64,000 nt of DNA from Dipodascopsis uninucleata var. uninucleata (lineage: Eukaryota > Ascomycota > Lipomycetes > Lipomycetales > Lipomycetaceae), in the NCBI GenBank assembly GCA_030568195.1, contig JAJLTO010000003.1:1076501-1140500 (forward strand), given 5' to 3'. Below are positions 12,079 to 23,940 of the stretch, in pieces (the stretch's first letter is position 1; each line of letters starts with the position of its first letter). A model generated the notes under the pieces. It saw only the letters and a list, made by a program, of their open reading frames with translations. It ran no database searches and had not been told where the DNA came from. The position numbers and the translations under genes were made by a program.

Positions 12079-12821
12079 TTATGGAATAGTTTTAAGCTCT
12101 TTTGATATTGTAATACGCCCAATCGCCTCCCACACATCCTTCGTTACGAAGTCGAGCTCGCGACTGGCGTCGATCGTAACTATCTCTCCAAACTGTGCGC
12201 CGCTCAGCGGACTAAGAAGAGTCAAAAAATTCTTTCGAACTTCCCGCTGGAAATCTGTGACCTCATATCGCTCACTACCGAAGTTAGCACGAGTCGACTG
12301 AAGATGCGCATTGGCTGGATCAATATCCAGAAATATCGTGATGTCTGGCATAGGCAGTCCCCTATCAGGATTTAGACACCAGTCCAAGTCCATTCCAGGC
12401 ACGTTCTTGCTCATGGAATAAGCAACGCCTGAGGGTACATATCTATCAAGGATTACTGTGATGCCAGAATTAATCGCATCTAGAATAGACTGCCTTAGCT
12501 CCCAACGGTTGGCACTGAACAACAAGTGGATTGCTTGGTCAGGCAGCTTGAATGATGGATCTGTCAGATACGTGTTTATAGTTGCACCGATGCCTGTGGA
12601 TCGATCTGACAATTATTTGCACTGGTCAGCCAAAAGACTTTGAATAGAACGTAGTCATGCTCACCTGGGACTTTTTGCACCTTCACTTTATCGCTGCCGA
12701 GTCTTTCAGCCAGCTTCTCTCGTAGCAGCTGGCACTGCGTAGTCTTTCCAGCTCGATCGAGTCCTTCCAGCAGAATCAGCATTCCGCGCATCGTGCTGTG
12801 CTCCTTCATTACAACTGTCAT
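12079..12821 (-). CDS. CDC8: Thymidylate kinase
   Basis: Two exons, 12665-12821 and 12079-12605, separated by a 59-bp intron (donor GTGAGC, acceptor TCAG), giving 227 aa. It phosphorylates dTMP to dTDP with ATP, in dTTP synthesis. The P-loop GLDRAGKTTQ spans about residues 20-29. The intron falls inside the conserved P-D-R motif, which the joined exons restore as VPDRSTGIG. The DRY motif appears as LDRYVPSGVAYS, and the lid region follows the PDITIFLDIDP strand. The usual length is about 210-220 aa; the extra residues are at the N-terminus, where ATGs at codons 1, 5, 11 and 14 all precede the P-loop, so the start may lie later. Divergent from SLN1. Confidence 0.93.
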
Positions 12822-13989
12822 CCCGTGAAATGCTAATAGCGATCGTGGCGACTTGCTGGGTGTATGAAACGAACGAAAATCAGAAATTTTTGATATTCAT
12901 TGCGCGTTGATTTAAGATTTTCAATATTTTTGATGGATATGCGCATCTCTGCTGAACACTCGGAAGTTGTAGAACACGGTCACCGCGATATACTAAAACG
13001 CGCTGCCCCAATCAAGCTCTCCATTACTCATCATAAATAAATATTTAGTCATTATAGAGCTTCGCCTAGAGAACAATTTTTTCTCACGTGATTCAATCGA
13101 TACTGAACAAGATACACAAATCTTAAATGGAATTGGGTTTAGATATTTGCCTAGAGCAGTATAGTGCATGCGTATATTAGACAGGTATGTGGCGCAGGAA
13201 AGTAAAAAGTTCTCTGTGTAGCGCGCCGAAGCGTCATGAGTTAACGCTGGTTAATAAACACTGGAAGGCGACCAGGACTTCTGCTCACATTGAGGCATGC
13301 ATAGTAGTAAAATAGCCAGATGTATTCTTCAGAGAAGTGTCTGAAATCAGGATGTTCTGTAGACTATTGAGGGCAGGATCTTCTGGCGTACCTTGAACTA
13401 GGAGATATAGGCAATGTTAAAAGCCACATAATGGAAATCTCACCAAAAGGGAACCTTAATATCAAGCTCGACTTAGCCATTGCGACAGGCTTAGACTTTG
13501 ACAGGATAAAAGTTGTGTATTTAGGTAGTCAGATGAGTATTCCGATTTGTTATATACTCATATGACTTCTGTGGTGATGAAGGAGCAAAATTCTCAGGAC
13601 TATAGATTGAGTAGTTATATAGATTTACAACCAGTGAAACCGTCATTATAATCTATAGATTCACTTATAGATTATCTGTTCAGCCTGAACGCAGCTAAAT
13701 GCTGATTATCGCAACGAAGGCTGTTAAAAATAGAATCAGACTTGCAGGCGGCATCGTTCATAGGCGGTTGAAAGAAACAGGACGGAATATCTATATCGAG
13801 AACTGTCAAAGCAACTTCACTGAGCGGTGCTGGAACATATCATAGAGTCATTGTCATTTTACTGCATTTCACTGAAACAGAAGATATTTAGCATTGGCGC
13901 AAGAACTTTGCAGTCTAGGCGATTGCGAAGACATATCGTACTGTCATCTGCTGCGGCCACTTTGGCATTCTATAGTCTAAGTTCGCGGG
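12822..13989. promoter_or_regulatory. Divergent upstream region, CDC8 / SLN1
   Basis: 1.17 kb between two divergent starts. Contains a TCACGTGA palindrome at 13084-13091, some 260 bp upstream of CDC8. The frame in front of SLN1 holds a short ATG-led open frame (13827-14024) that overlaps the SLN1 start in another frame and could act as an upstream ORF. No other gene is seen. Confidence 0.5.
13084..13091. promoter_or_regulatory. TCACGTGA E-box palindrome
   Basis: Second perfect copy of the palindrome, in the CDC8/SLN1 divergent region and nearer to CDC8. Confidence 0.45.
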
Positions 13990-16900
13990 ATGGTCAAGTT
14001 TCTAACGCTGCGTATGGGCATTAGGCAGCAACTCATCGGGCTAGTCCTCGTGTGTGTCTTGCTGTCGCTGGTTTGTCTCACAACCGTCTTGGTAAGTGTT
14101 GAAATCAGGTTGTTTACTATTTTACAACGCTAACTGGTAATCATTTCTGATAGTCTGTCGTGATGAGAAACTACATACTTGATCTCAGAATGGATCGTTT
14201 ACAAATTATATCGCTCCTGAAAGCATCACAAATCCAGCAATTCGTTCAATTCTATTATGAGGAAGTTTTTGGACTATCATCTAGAGCCTCAGTGCAGAAG
14301 GTAGTCCAGAACTATAACTATAAAAACGGTACACAGTCGGACATGAGTAGTTTGCGCACATCGCTAGAGCTTTACTTAAACTCTGGAAGCGCATACGTAG
14401 ACCTAGTCATCTACAGTTTGGACTATACCGAAATTTTTAATCTTACAAATAATGTCACAGTTCCTCTCTTCACTAACGGAATTCCTACTTCCCTTTATCC
14501 TCTTGAAGACTCGTCAGAAATGTCCAAAATTTTGTGGAAGAATGGGGGTCTGATATCCGGACCAGTTATGACATTAGATGGAATACTTCTGTCCATCTCC
14601 ATACCTATTCTGAATAACACGATTTCTGGAACTTCGCTGCAGCGTACTAGCGGCTATATGACTGTTATTTTCAATGCTGCTGATTTGGCGAATGTGGTTT
14701 CCGATTTAAGTGATGCAGATAGTTTGAATTCCACTCGAATATCTGTATTCTCCTGCAGAAAGTCCAATAGTACAGAGCCTAAGTACACTTATTTGCTGTC
14801 GTCTAGTGATGAGACTCAAGTTTCAGGAAATTTCTACAACATCGATACATATCCTGCTGTCCTGGCAGCCTTTACTCACAATTCTAGTGGATATCTGTAT
14901 GATACATATAATGAGTTTGAGACTGGCTTAGCTGTTGGCTACTCTATAGTCGACGTAGTGTTTGATACTTGGGCAATAACCATCGAAATGAAAGATTCCG
15001 TTGTTTCTCAGCCGTTATCTCATCTTCGTACTCTAGCAATCATAACGAGTATCAGTATTTCTATATTTGTTTGTGTGGTCACTTTTCCAATCGCACATTT
15101 TGCTGTGAGGCCTATTATCAAACTTACAGAAGCCACCAAGCATACGTCCACTGGACCGGATGCCGGACTAAACGCTAGGTCGCACTCTAGATCAGATCAC
15201 GATGGACAGCCGAGAAGTAATAGTGACGATGAAGATGAATCTCCGCACGTTAAGAGCTCATCATTCAGAATTCCTCATGTGGTGCCTGAAAAAAAGCACT
15301 CGCTTTTCTCTGATGAACTCACAGAGCTAACCCGTACATTCAATGAAATGACAGAAGAATTGCAAAAGCAATACATATATTTGGAGCAGCGTGTTGCTGA
15401 TCGCACAAGGCAATTAGAAATGGCGAAAGAACAAGCAGAAGAAGCTAATACATCTAAGTCTGTTTTCATTGCAAATATCACACACGAGCTGAGAACACCT
15501 CTAAATGGTATATTAGGAATGACTGCAGTGTCCTTGGCAGAAAAAGACCAATATAAAATCAAAAAAAGTTTACAAATTATTTACAAATCAGGTGAACTGC
15601 TGTTACATCTCCTTACTGATCTGTTGATCTTTTCAAAGACGCAATTGGGTCAAACTGCGATAGAAGAAAAGGATTTCAAGATAAATGAGATCGTTGCTCA
15701 AATCAGAGCTATTTTTGAAAAACAAGCTTCATCAGTTAACGTTGGTCTTAGCGTGGAACTAGTTCCACAGAGACTGGAGACCATGGTGTTGTATGGTGAC
15801 GCGAATAGAATTTTACAAGTTATCATTAACTTGGTGTCAAATGGACTGAAGTTCACTCAAGTTAATGGAAACATCAATGTCCGAATTAAGTGCGTTGGAG
15901 TGGTAGACGAGCCTCTACGGAAATCATCAATACCTAGTACTCCAGCTAGTCCAGTTAGTCCAGCTAGTCCAGTGAATCCAGTGAATCCAATTAGTCAAAT
16001 TAGCAATATGTTTGCGGGTACAGATGCAGCCGATGCTTCGAAAGAACGGTCAAGTGTCACTTCAAAGCCCGTGGAAGAGACAGAAATGGATATACTTTCA
16101 CCGGTGATTTCTATTAATATAGAAAAGACGAGCTTATCGAACGAGTTCACAGAGCCTAGATCTCTTTCGAATAGAAAAGATAGCATTACCGAGCATTTAA
16201 AGATGGCAAAGCCCAAAGAGCTGGTTCATTCGTCTCGAAATAATTCTTTAAGAGCAAACACCTCCAGGAAAAGTTCTATTGATCATAAAAGATCCATAAG
16301 TGAAAAGCAATTACCCAGTTTCTTAAATGCTCGTGGTATAACTGGTTCTACTAGACGAAGAGATCATGCGCTGTCTATTTCCTTGGGCCATAATTTTTCT
16401 TCAAATTTCGAAAATGACTCTGGAAGCTCCGTTCGACTCTCAAGTCCAACTCGTATGAATAAGTCATCACTCTCTCAGGATCTAGACGATTTCAATAATA
16501 AGTATCTAATCTTAGAGTTTGAAGTGGAGGACAATGGACCTGGTATTCCAGTACATATGCAGGAAAAGGTCTTTCAGCCGTTTGTTCAGGGGGACCAAGC
16601 TCTCTCAAAGAAATATGGTGGTGCAGGTCTGGGCCTGTCGATTTGTCAACAATTGGTAGAGCTTATGGGTGGAAAAATCATGCTCGAGTCTACGGAGAAC
16701 GTTGGATCAAAATTTAGCTTTAATTTGTGTCTGCGATACGTGAAAGACACAGCGCCTTCATTGCGATCAATCGGCGATGAAGCTACAAGTCATCGCGAAG
16801 ATAGCCAAACAGAGACCGTTTTCGTACCTGTATCTTCAAGAGGTGGTACTCTTCAAGTCCTTGGCGCTCCTTATATGGCGTTCACACGTGCGGGCGAGGA

Positions 16901-17516
16901 AGAGCTGGATGATGATCGTAGCATATTGTCAGATCTGTCTTCGTTGACAGATAGTATGAAATATATATCTGAAACCACGACTGTTTTGCAGGAGAGTACA
17001 GACAAATCCTCGAATAGTTCGAATGGTGCTTCTCCAAAACACGAAGAAAATGTCTCTCAAAGCTCGTCTGAGATTACGAAGTCACCGAGAAGTCAATCAG
17101 AGTGTAAATCTAAATTGCGACAGGGTGTTCATATTATGGTAGCTGAAGACAACCGTATAAATCAACAGGTTATTGTTCGTATGTTAAATCTGGAAGAGGT
17201 TGGTCGTGTGACAATCGCGAAAGATGGAAATGAAGCAATTGAAAAAGTGAAAGAGGTCGGCAGTAATGGTCGTCATTTTGATATAATATTTATGGATATT
17301 CAGATGCCTAATTTAGATGGCTTGGAAGCCACAAAGATGATCAGAAAAGATTTCCATTACACACATCCAATTGTGGCGTTGACAGCATATGCAAACGATA
17401 GTAATGTTGTCGAATGCATGGAAGCTGGTATGGACAGTTTCTTGACTAAACCGATTAACCGAGATGATCTAAAAAAGACAATTGACCGCTTTTGTGGGCC
17501 GATATCATACAAGTAG
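13990..17516 (+). CDS. SLN1: Osmosensing hybrid histidine kinase Sln1
   Basis: Two exons, 13990-14091 and 14154-17516, giving 1154 aa. TM1 (about 11-34) ends at the intron. An extracellular sensor domain with several Asn-X-Ser/Thr sites follows, then TM2 (about 327-350), a HAMP-like stretch interrupted by an acidic Ser-rich insert, and a coiled coil. The HisKA box has phospho-acceptor His478 in THELRTP. The ATPase domain has its N-box near 585-600 and VEDNGPGIP near 825, separated by a Ser-rich insert of about 210 aa. A receiver domain (about 1027-1150) carries Asp1082 in FMDIQMP. In yeast, Sln1 passes phosphate via Ypd1 to Ssk1 and so restrains Hog1. The CTG in the H-box encodes the conserved Leu. 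The start ATG precedes TM1. Confidence 0.93.
15942..15995 (+). repeat. Coding minisatellite, six 9-bp units in SLN1
   Basis: Six tandem 9-base units of the form CCAGYTAGT/CCAGTGAAT encode repeated Pro-Ala/Val-Ser/Asn triplets. They lie in the low-complexity insert of the Sln1 ATPase domain, so length changes there would be tolerated in frame. Confidence 0.7.
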
Positions 17517-18180
17517 ATAGGCTTGTCCAACTTATATATTCTATTATGCATTATTCCTTTGGCTGCTATTATAACCGGACCAGCTTTTTTGTTTTGTTGT
17601 ATTATTGTGAAAATGTTGATTTTTTGGGTGTTAAATTAGGGATTGTATAATAGGTTACGGATAGTATTTTAAGATATATCTTATTGATTTCTTTATTAAA
17701 TTAAAGTTAGCTTTACGTAGCATTATTGCAACCAGTTCATGAGGCAGTTGAAACGTCATAATTTCTTATGTTACACTCGATAATCTCTTGAAAGATATCA
17801 TCAACGCTTACTGTTCGTCGTAGAACCTAGTGTCCAACTATCTTTGAGCAACGAATGGGATTAAATTTACGAATTACAATGGTAGCTATCAATAAGCAAA
17901 TAGTTGTCAAATTGAATTTAAATTAAATTATTGTACAATATGATTCCTTGATGTTAAATAAATATTCAACTCATACGATATCAACAAGCCAGAGGAGAGA
18001 GAACACATAAAAGAATGCTAGTAGCGAATCATATTTTCAAATGACCATATAAGCACAATATAACCAAGTATATAGAAGTTGACAGAAAAATATATATTTC
18101 TTCAACTATCTGTGATGCCAGAATAAATAAAGGATAAAATATTCAGTCGGCATCATTAAATAATATCAAGCTTTGCTAAT
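17517..18180. other. Convergent intergenic region, SLN1 / UGO1
   Basis: 664 AT-rich bases between convergent stops; 3' UTRs expected. No coding or RNA feature seen. Confidence 0.5.
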
Positions 18181-19793
18181 TTAAAACCTTTCTTCTTGAC
18201 CATTGTAGATCGATGTACGTGACCTAAGCTCACGGAAACCTCTTGCTCCAATAATACCAAAAAGGCCAACACGCCAACCCCTCCAAAGTCCTTCAAGTCC
18301 AGTGGATCCATTATCTTCCGTTGAAATAATATTCCACATAGTTCCAAGCATACCATTATATTCTCCCACTGGTACAACCGTACGTATTTCACTACCTTCG
18401 GGTTGTTTATCACGGCTTACCGACGCATTAAAATAAGCCAACTGCCCGCGGCGAAGAACAGTCTCGAGCGGTAATCGAAAGAAAAGTTCCGCCACAGCAG
18501 AGCCTATAAAAAATAAATTATACAAAACTGGTGACTGATACTGCTCAATTCCCCATTTAGAACGAAGGATATGGGGAGTACCACGGGAGATAGTGCGCGG
18601 AAAAGCAACAAATAATGCAGTAGGGATGATCAGATGTGAAGGACATAAAATAGAAGGAAGCAGTTTAAGAGAGCCCATTATTGAACGAGGTTTGTCTCCT
18701 GATGGAGTCAGCATTAATCTTGTTCGCACAATATCAAGCGGGGAAAGTATGAGAGCTGCAACTGTAGAAGCTCCAATGGAAGTAAATAATGAAAGTATTG
18801 GATGATAGCTATCTGCAACGTCAAGAAGTGAAATATCTGACAGGCCAAATACAGCGGATAGAAAAGCAAATAGCCAAGACTCGAAGGTATTGAATAGTAA
18901 AGATTGTATAAATGATACATTTGTTCCTATTCAAATACGATTAGATGAATTCTTACAATATAATTTGGAAAAAACATACCTTTCAAGATACCCCAAGGAC
19001 CATCTTGCTTCCATAATGCGCCTATAACGTCACGAATATATGGATTATGCGGGCCAATCTCATGGGGCAAATATGTAGAAGGCGAGCGTCTGTGGACTAA
19101 TTTGCCTTTCTGGCGTCGTGGTCTTTTAGATTGGTCACCCTGAGAACTTTGTGACGTGTCAGAACCGGAAGAATGTTGTCTGCTCTCTAGGCTCGATGGT
19201 TCACTTAATGTCGTAAAATAGTTTAACTCTTCGTCTTTGTCACTCTCGTCTGAAAGATCTACTTCAAATGTGTCTATGTCATCCAGTCGTGATTTCCGAT
19301 TTTTCTTTTTCGACATTGCAGTAGATGATCTGCTTCTCTTATGAGAATCACTAGGATTTCGATTAATATAGTCAACAATAACACTGCGACGAGGTAACTT
19401 CTCGCATTGAAGAACCATTTTTGCCATTTCAAGCGGTTGGGCCAAAAGAGTTGATGAATATTTCATCAATATTGCGTTCGTTAAACTTTTTAACCCATCC
19501 GATATATTCTGAAGATCGAAATAGTCTACATAATCAAGATCCGAAAAAAGGGCATCACTCCGTGAAATCTGAAGCATGGATTCAACCCGCACTCTCCTGG
19601 CGCAAACCAGAAGAACAGCATTATTGAGATCTCCGGTCAGTCCTCTATACTATAAATTTACAAAGTGCTTGAAACAACTTAAACTCACATTAGCCCCCGT
19701 ATCATTGATCGCATATCCAGGTAAACCATCTTGAAAAATCAGCTCCGGAGGATGATAGTAGGGACGTAAGGGACTAGTTCTTACGTTCGACAT
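18181..19793 (-). CDS. UGO1: Mitochondrial fusion protein Ugo1 (modified carrier)
   Basis: Three exons, 19689-19793, 18980-19649 and 18181-18926, giving 506 aa. The first intron is only 39 bp. Ugo1 is an outer-membrane relative of the mitochondrial carriers that links the fusion GTPases Fzo1 and Mgm1. The N-terminus has the fungal Ugo1 opening LRPYYHPPELIFQDGLPGY. Carrier-like signatures follow: LLAQPLEMAKMVLQ, LSPLDIVRTRLM and FRLPLETVLRRGQ, each a degenerate P-x-D/E-x-x-R/K motif. A 120-residue charged, Ser-rich loop (KRSRSSTAMSKKKNRKS and an acidic stretch) separates the first two. The ATG at 19793 is the first in frame; the open frame extends further up without an ATG. Divergent from RRP15 by 335 bp. 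Confidence 0.87.
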
Positions 19794-20128
19794 CTTTCGC
19801 TTTGCTAAAGATCCTTGAGATCGGCAGTTATCCCTATCGTCAGACGAACAACTAAGGTCCAGATCCACAAGATTTCTTTTCTCTTCGTATATACACGCGA
19901 AACAACATATATTTCCGCGAATATTATATTTGTTGCTCGATTAGAGGTCCCTCTGAAAATATTTGCTTAATTATCAGCATTCGAGCATTGATTTGATCGG
20001 TTGCGGAGCTCAAGCCTTCCGGGTAATATATAACTGTGCTTTCGTTGGGAGCAAAAGACCACTAAGAAAAAATATTTCTATAATAATTTTCAAATTATCT
20101 CAAAATTCACGATTTAGTATTGAACACT
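19794..20128. promoter_or_regulatory. Bidirectional promoter, UGO1 / RRP15
   Basis: A 335-base AT-rich gap between divergent starts. It lacks the TCACGTGA palindrome seen in three other divergent promoters of the window. Confidence 0.5.
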
Positions 20129-21247
20129 ATGACAAGATCAGTTAAAAAGAATAAGACTCGTTCAAGAGCAGGAGATGAAGTACGACAACGTCCTAAGGGA
20201 TCTGCTAGGCTTGCAGCTCTCAAAAGGAAATATGCGGAGCGCACCGGAAAAGTTGTTGTCTCTGACGCATCATCAAAGAAACGTAAAGTAGATAGTGACT
20301 CAGGTATTAACTTGTATTTTCATTAACTTTTAGCTTGATAGGAACAATGGCTAATGATATCTTTAGAGAATGACATGGCAGAGTTTAATGATCTACTAAA
20401 TAGCAGTGGTGACGAGGAATTGGAAACTGAAATACTAAGCCCTCTTGGAGAGGAGGACTATGACGATAGTGATAGCGATCAAGAAGTGGATGAATTCAAC
20501 ACAGAGCTTACGTCGTCTATTGACGCTGAGATTGAAGAGAATCATGAAGAGGAGATTGATGAGGAGAATGATGACGAAAATAATATAGATGAAGATGAAG
20601 ATGATGAAAGCGAAGATAAAGATGATGAAGAGGATGAAGAAAGCGAAGATGGTGGAAGCGAAGATGAAGAAGATGAAGATGATGGCAACGTTGAAAATAT
20701 ACTTGAAGCCGGCAGTAATACTACCAAGCGTAGTAAGTGAATTTTTGTCTTGTTAATTTTTAAGGGAATTATGTGTTCTAATTAGCCATCAAACAGAAAA
20801 ATCAAAGAGTGATCCGGCAGCATTCTCTTCAGCAATGTCTGCTATTTTGTCTTCACATTTGAAAGCGCACGACAGAAAGGATCCTGTATTAGTGAGATCT
20901 CGAAAGGTTGTGAAGGAAATCGAAGATTCGAAGCTAGAATCGAAAGCTAAGCGTGAGATGCGTGCTGAAAAGAAGAAGGTGTTAGACAAAGAGCGTGTCA
21001 AAGATGTTCTTTCAGGAATACGTGAAAATGAAATAAGGGATCCTGAGCAGATTAAAAAGAATACCGAATTTGAAAAGCTTCTCAAGAAGACTGCAAAGCG
21101 AGGCGGTAAGTATTTATATATTTATATATATGTTTATTAATCTTGCGGTGGTTTAGTTACTGATTCAGTCTGCGTTTAGTTGTTAAACTGTTCAATGCAG
21201 TTATCGAAGCCCAGAACAAAGCTATACAAGACTTTGCTGTAGCATAA
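20129..21247 (+). CDS. RRP15: Ribosomal RNA-processing protein Rrp15
   Basis: Four exons, 20129-20303, 20367-20732, 20797-21105 and 21180-21247, giving 305 aa. The N-terminus is basic (TRSVKKNKTRSRAG), exon 2 is almost entirely acidic (runs of Glu/Asp encoded by GAA/GAT repeats), and the C-terminal half is the Rrp15p domain: FSSAMSAILSSHLKAHDRKD, KLESKAKREMRAEKKKVLDK, then KRGVVKLFNAVIEAQNKAI. The last intron splits the KRGVVKLFNAV signature, which is restored on joining; this fixes the splice sites. Rrp15 is a nucleolar factor for early 60S (27S pre-rRNA) processing. The basic-acidic-basic layout is usual for the family. Converges on YAH1. Confidence 0.92.
20540..20692 (+). repeat. GAA/GAT-rich low-complexity coding tract
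   Basis: Nearly uninterrupted Glu/Asp codons in RRP15 exon 2. It is a simple-sequence tract under coding constraint; the reverse strand is open for the same reason and is not a gene. Confidence 0.7.
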
Positions 21248-21596
21248 CCAATGTAATCCAATGTTATCTACAATATTGTATGATTTTAAAGTATATAATG
21301 TGTACCTTATCTGGATTTGAAAAGTAGAGAATATTTTTGACGATGTATATTAGTATTGTGAGGCTCTCATTTGCATTTGGTCATTTTTATCTGACAGAAG
21401 AATTGATAACTATTAATCTATTAAATTTCTTATACATTTTGAATAAACTATATACACTTTAATGAATAAGGAAATTGTATAAAAGATTATATTTCAATAA
21501 TACGTTGATGATTCTCTTGAATTTGTCCGTTCAACCAATAAATGACGAAAAGGTGAGATGAATTTCAAGATAACGAAGTAACTCTTAAAAGAACAT
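21248..21596. other. Convergent intergenic region, RRP15 / YAH1
   Basis: 349 AT-rich bases between convergent stops. Only 3' UTRs expected; no further feature seen. Confidence 0.5.
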
Positions 21597-22405
21597 TTAT
21601 CGCTTCTTAAAATCGCTAGCCTGGAGGTTTCTGGTCATTTGAGGAAGAGCAACAACAATGCCATCGATATCTTTCGTCATTTTCACTTGGCAGCCCAATC
21701 GAGATCTTAAAACAAAAGTTAGTGTGCTGCCATCATAGAGCATGTCTCTAATGTAATATTTATAAAAGATATAGAAGCATACGTTTCTGTTAATCCAAAT
21801 GCAAGATCAAGCATATCGTTTTCATCATCATCGGGCTCCGGTATTAAGTCGTAATATTCAGGGTCGACAATCACATGGCAAGTTGAGCAAGCACACGATC
21901 CTCCGCAAGCACCTGTATAGAAGAAGCTATATGTAAGAATACTTAACACCTACAAGCATGAGAGCCATTAAAACCGTTGCTAACCTTCCATATCCAAATC
22001 ATGAGCCTGTGCAATATCAAGTAGATTATCTCCCTCGGCTGCTTCAATTTCGACTTTGTCGCCGTCCTTTGTTATAAATGTTATATGTAATCTACATTCG
22101 GAGGATTTACCGGAATTAATAAACTACACTAACATTTAATGAGAGAATTACCTTTCTCCGGAGAAAAATCAACGACCAATATAAACTTACTCTTCGCCTG
22201 GTGCTGGTGTTTTAACATGACCATGACTGGCCAGTGGAGATACGGAAAATGCGTTAATCTGCTGATGTATGAAGGGTCGCTGAGTTGAGACTAGAAGTGA
22301 TGGCGCAATTGGTCGTGAAAACACCCAAAATCGAGCAGAAGCAGTATGCTGACGACTAGATATACTTGTCAAAGCCTTGAATGACAATGCATTCATCCGA
22401 TTCAT
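21597..22405 (-). CDS. YAH1: Mitochondrial [2Fe-2S] ferredoxin (adrenodoxin)
   Basis: Four exons, 22191-22405, 21985-22091, 21783-21912 and 21597-21705, giving 186 aa. A long basic, Ser-rich presequence precedes the ferredoxin fold, which opens PGEELHITFITKDGDKVE. The cluster ligands fit C-x5-C-x2-C plus a distal Cys: Cys110, Cys116, Cys119 and Cys156, with the usual extra Cys114 in ACGGSCACSTC. The acidic partner-binding helix DPEYYDLIPEPDDDENDMLD and the ending VALPQMTRNLQ are both family hallmarks. It passes electrons from ferredoxin reductase to the Fe-S assembly machinery and to heme A and ubiquinone synthesis. It lies upstream-to-downstream with UBP15 on the same strand, but 1.5 kb apart. 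Confidence 0.95.
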
Positions 22406-23940
22406 ATTAACTACCGATTCTTCGTAAGATATCTGCTCCTTTATTCTAGTGTCGTATTCGGAGGTGCAATACTCTATTCCACCCTTGCCAAAAACTAGTA
22501 GTAATTTGACTTATAATTTTCAACGTGCAGAATGATTTGCTAAAAGGCCAATAATACAGTTATTGATATAATTAGAGGACACTTATTGGTGCTATTATAG
22601 ACTTTACTTGCAGCTGGTAAAATAGCTGTTTTATAGAAGAATTAAAAAAATTTCTTGGTACTCATCGCAACAATATATTACACTACAAAAAAAGCATATT
22701 CTACTTTTGTTCGTCTGCGGATAAAAGCCGAAAATCCCAGAACGAAATTAAGTCCACGGAGACATTTTGAGAAGAGTACATTTAAGTCTCCCAGGTTTTC
22801 TAGCCAAAGAAGAATGCCCTGGGTGTATACTGTCATAAAATGAGATATTTTATTCTGTAGTGCTAGAATCAAGAGCTCTTATCACTTGTTTGCGTTGATA
22901 AGCTCCGTGAAAGATTATTATACCTTTTACATTTTAGAGGGATTTGAAAGATTATCTCTAGTCATGTACAGATACAACAATGAAATAGATAATAAGATAA
23001 ACATAAATGTTCGAACAATAACCAATAATCAGATCAAAACAAGTTGAGTAAACATGCTGGAAGTTAGGATACTGGAAGAGACAGCGGTAGATCCGAATAT
23101 TCCTGCATAAATATTTTTAATATAGAAAGAAACGAGAATAGAGCGAAGTATTACACCATGCTAAGTCGCGCCACGGTCTTTGTATAATAGTACTTAATAG
23201 CTTGTAGGCCAATTTTCTTATTTGCAAATAAATTCATGTAAACAGGAGTTTGTGTATAAATAAAAAATATGAGGAGAGGTAAAATATCAAACAAAAGTAA
23301 TAACCGAATTAATCGTCAAATTCATCAAAAAAGAATAGAATGTAAGCATATACCAATTATATCTAACACTCAATAAATTCAAGATGCCATGAATCGAGGA
23401 AGACATAAATAGGAGCTATAACAAGTAAAAGCACGAAATATAGGCTACAACCAGATAGCAAACGTAGATCACCAAAGACACTCGCGCACAAAAAGGACTG
23501 ATTTTTTTGATTCCTATTATATTATATGTAGAGTATTGAATAGACATGGAAATAAAAGACAACATAAGAAAGATAGGTAAACGACAAAGTATAAACAAAA
23601 GACTATCAATAAATAAAGAATAAATAGATGAGCCCTTTTGTTCACAATGAAGAATAATATCAATTCAAATTCAAATCAATCAAATAACTTATAAAACTAA
23701 TATGGTAATACTCTCTTCCAGTTCCGCCCCAGTTCCATTTTCCAGTTAGCTCTCCATTAGAATTTCATGAGTGACCAAACAGTTGTGCGATTTTTTAAAA
23801 TGTATATGAATTCAGAAACTAAATTATCCCACTACCCTTTTGCATGGCTTGACTTTATAATAGACGAGTGAAATAAGGAAAAATTAACAGTATCACGATC
23901 TAAAATGAAATCAAACAGAAATTGATGAGTATCAGTCTAG
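22406..23940. other. Intergenic, YAH1 promoter / UBP15 3' region
   Basis: 1.5 kb of AT-rich DNA. Short open frames around 22655-22872 on both strands overlap each other and show no motif, splice pattern or homologue I know. The right half is probably the UBP15 3' UTR. No RNA gene recognised. Confidence 0.4.

Noticed and set aside
20542-20727. Long Ser-rich open frame antisense to RRP15
   Set aside because: It is the mirror of the GAA/GAT acidic tract, which has no stops on the other strand.
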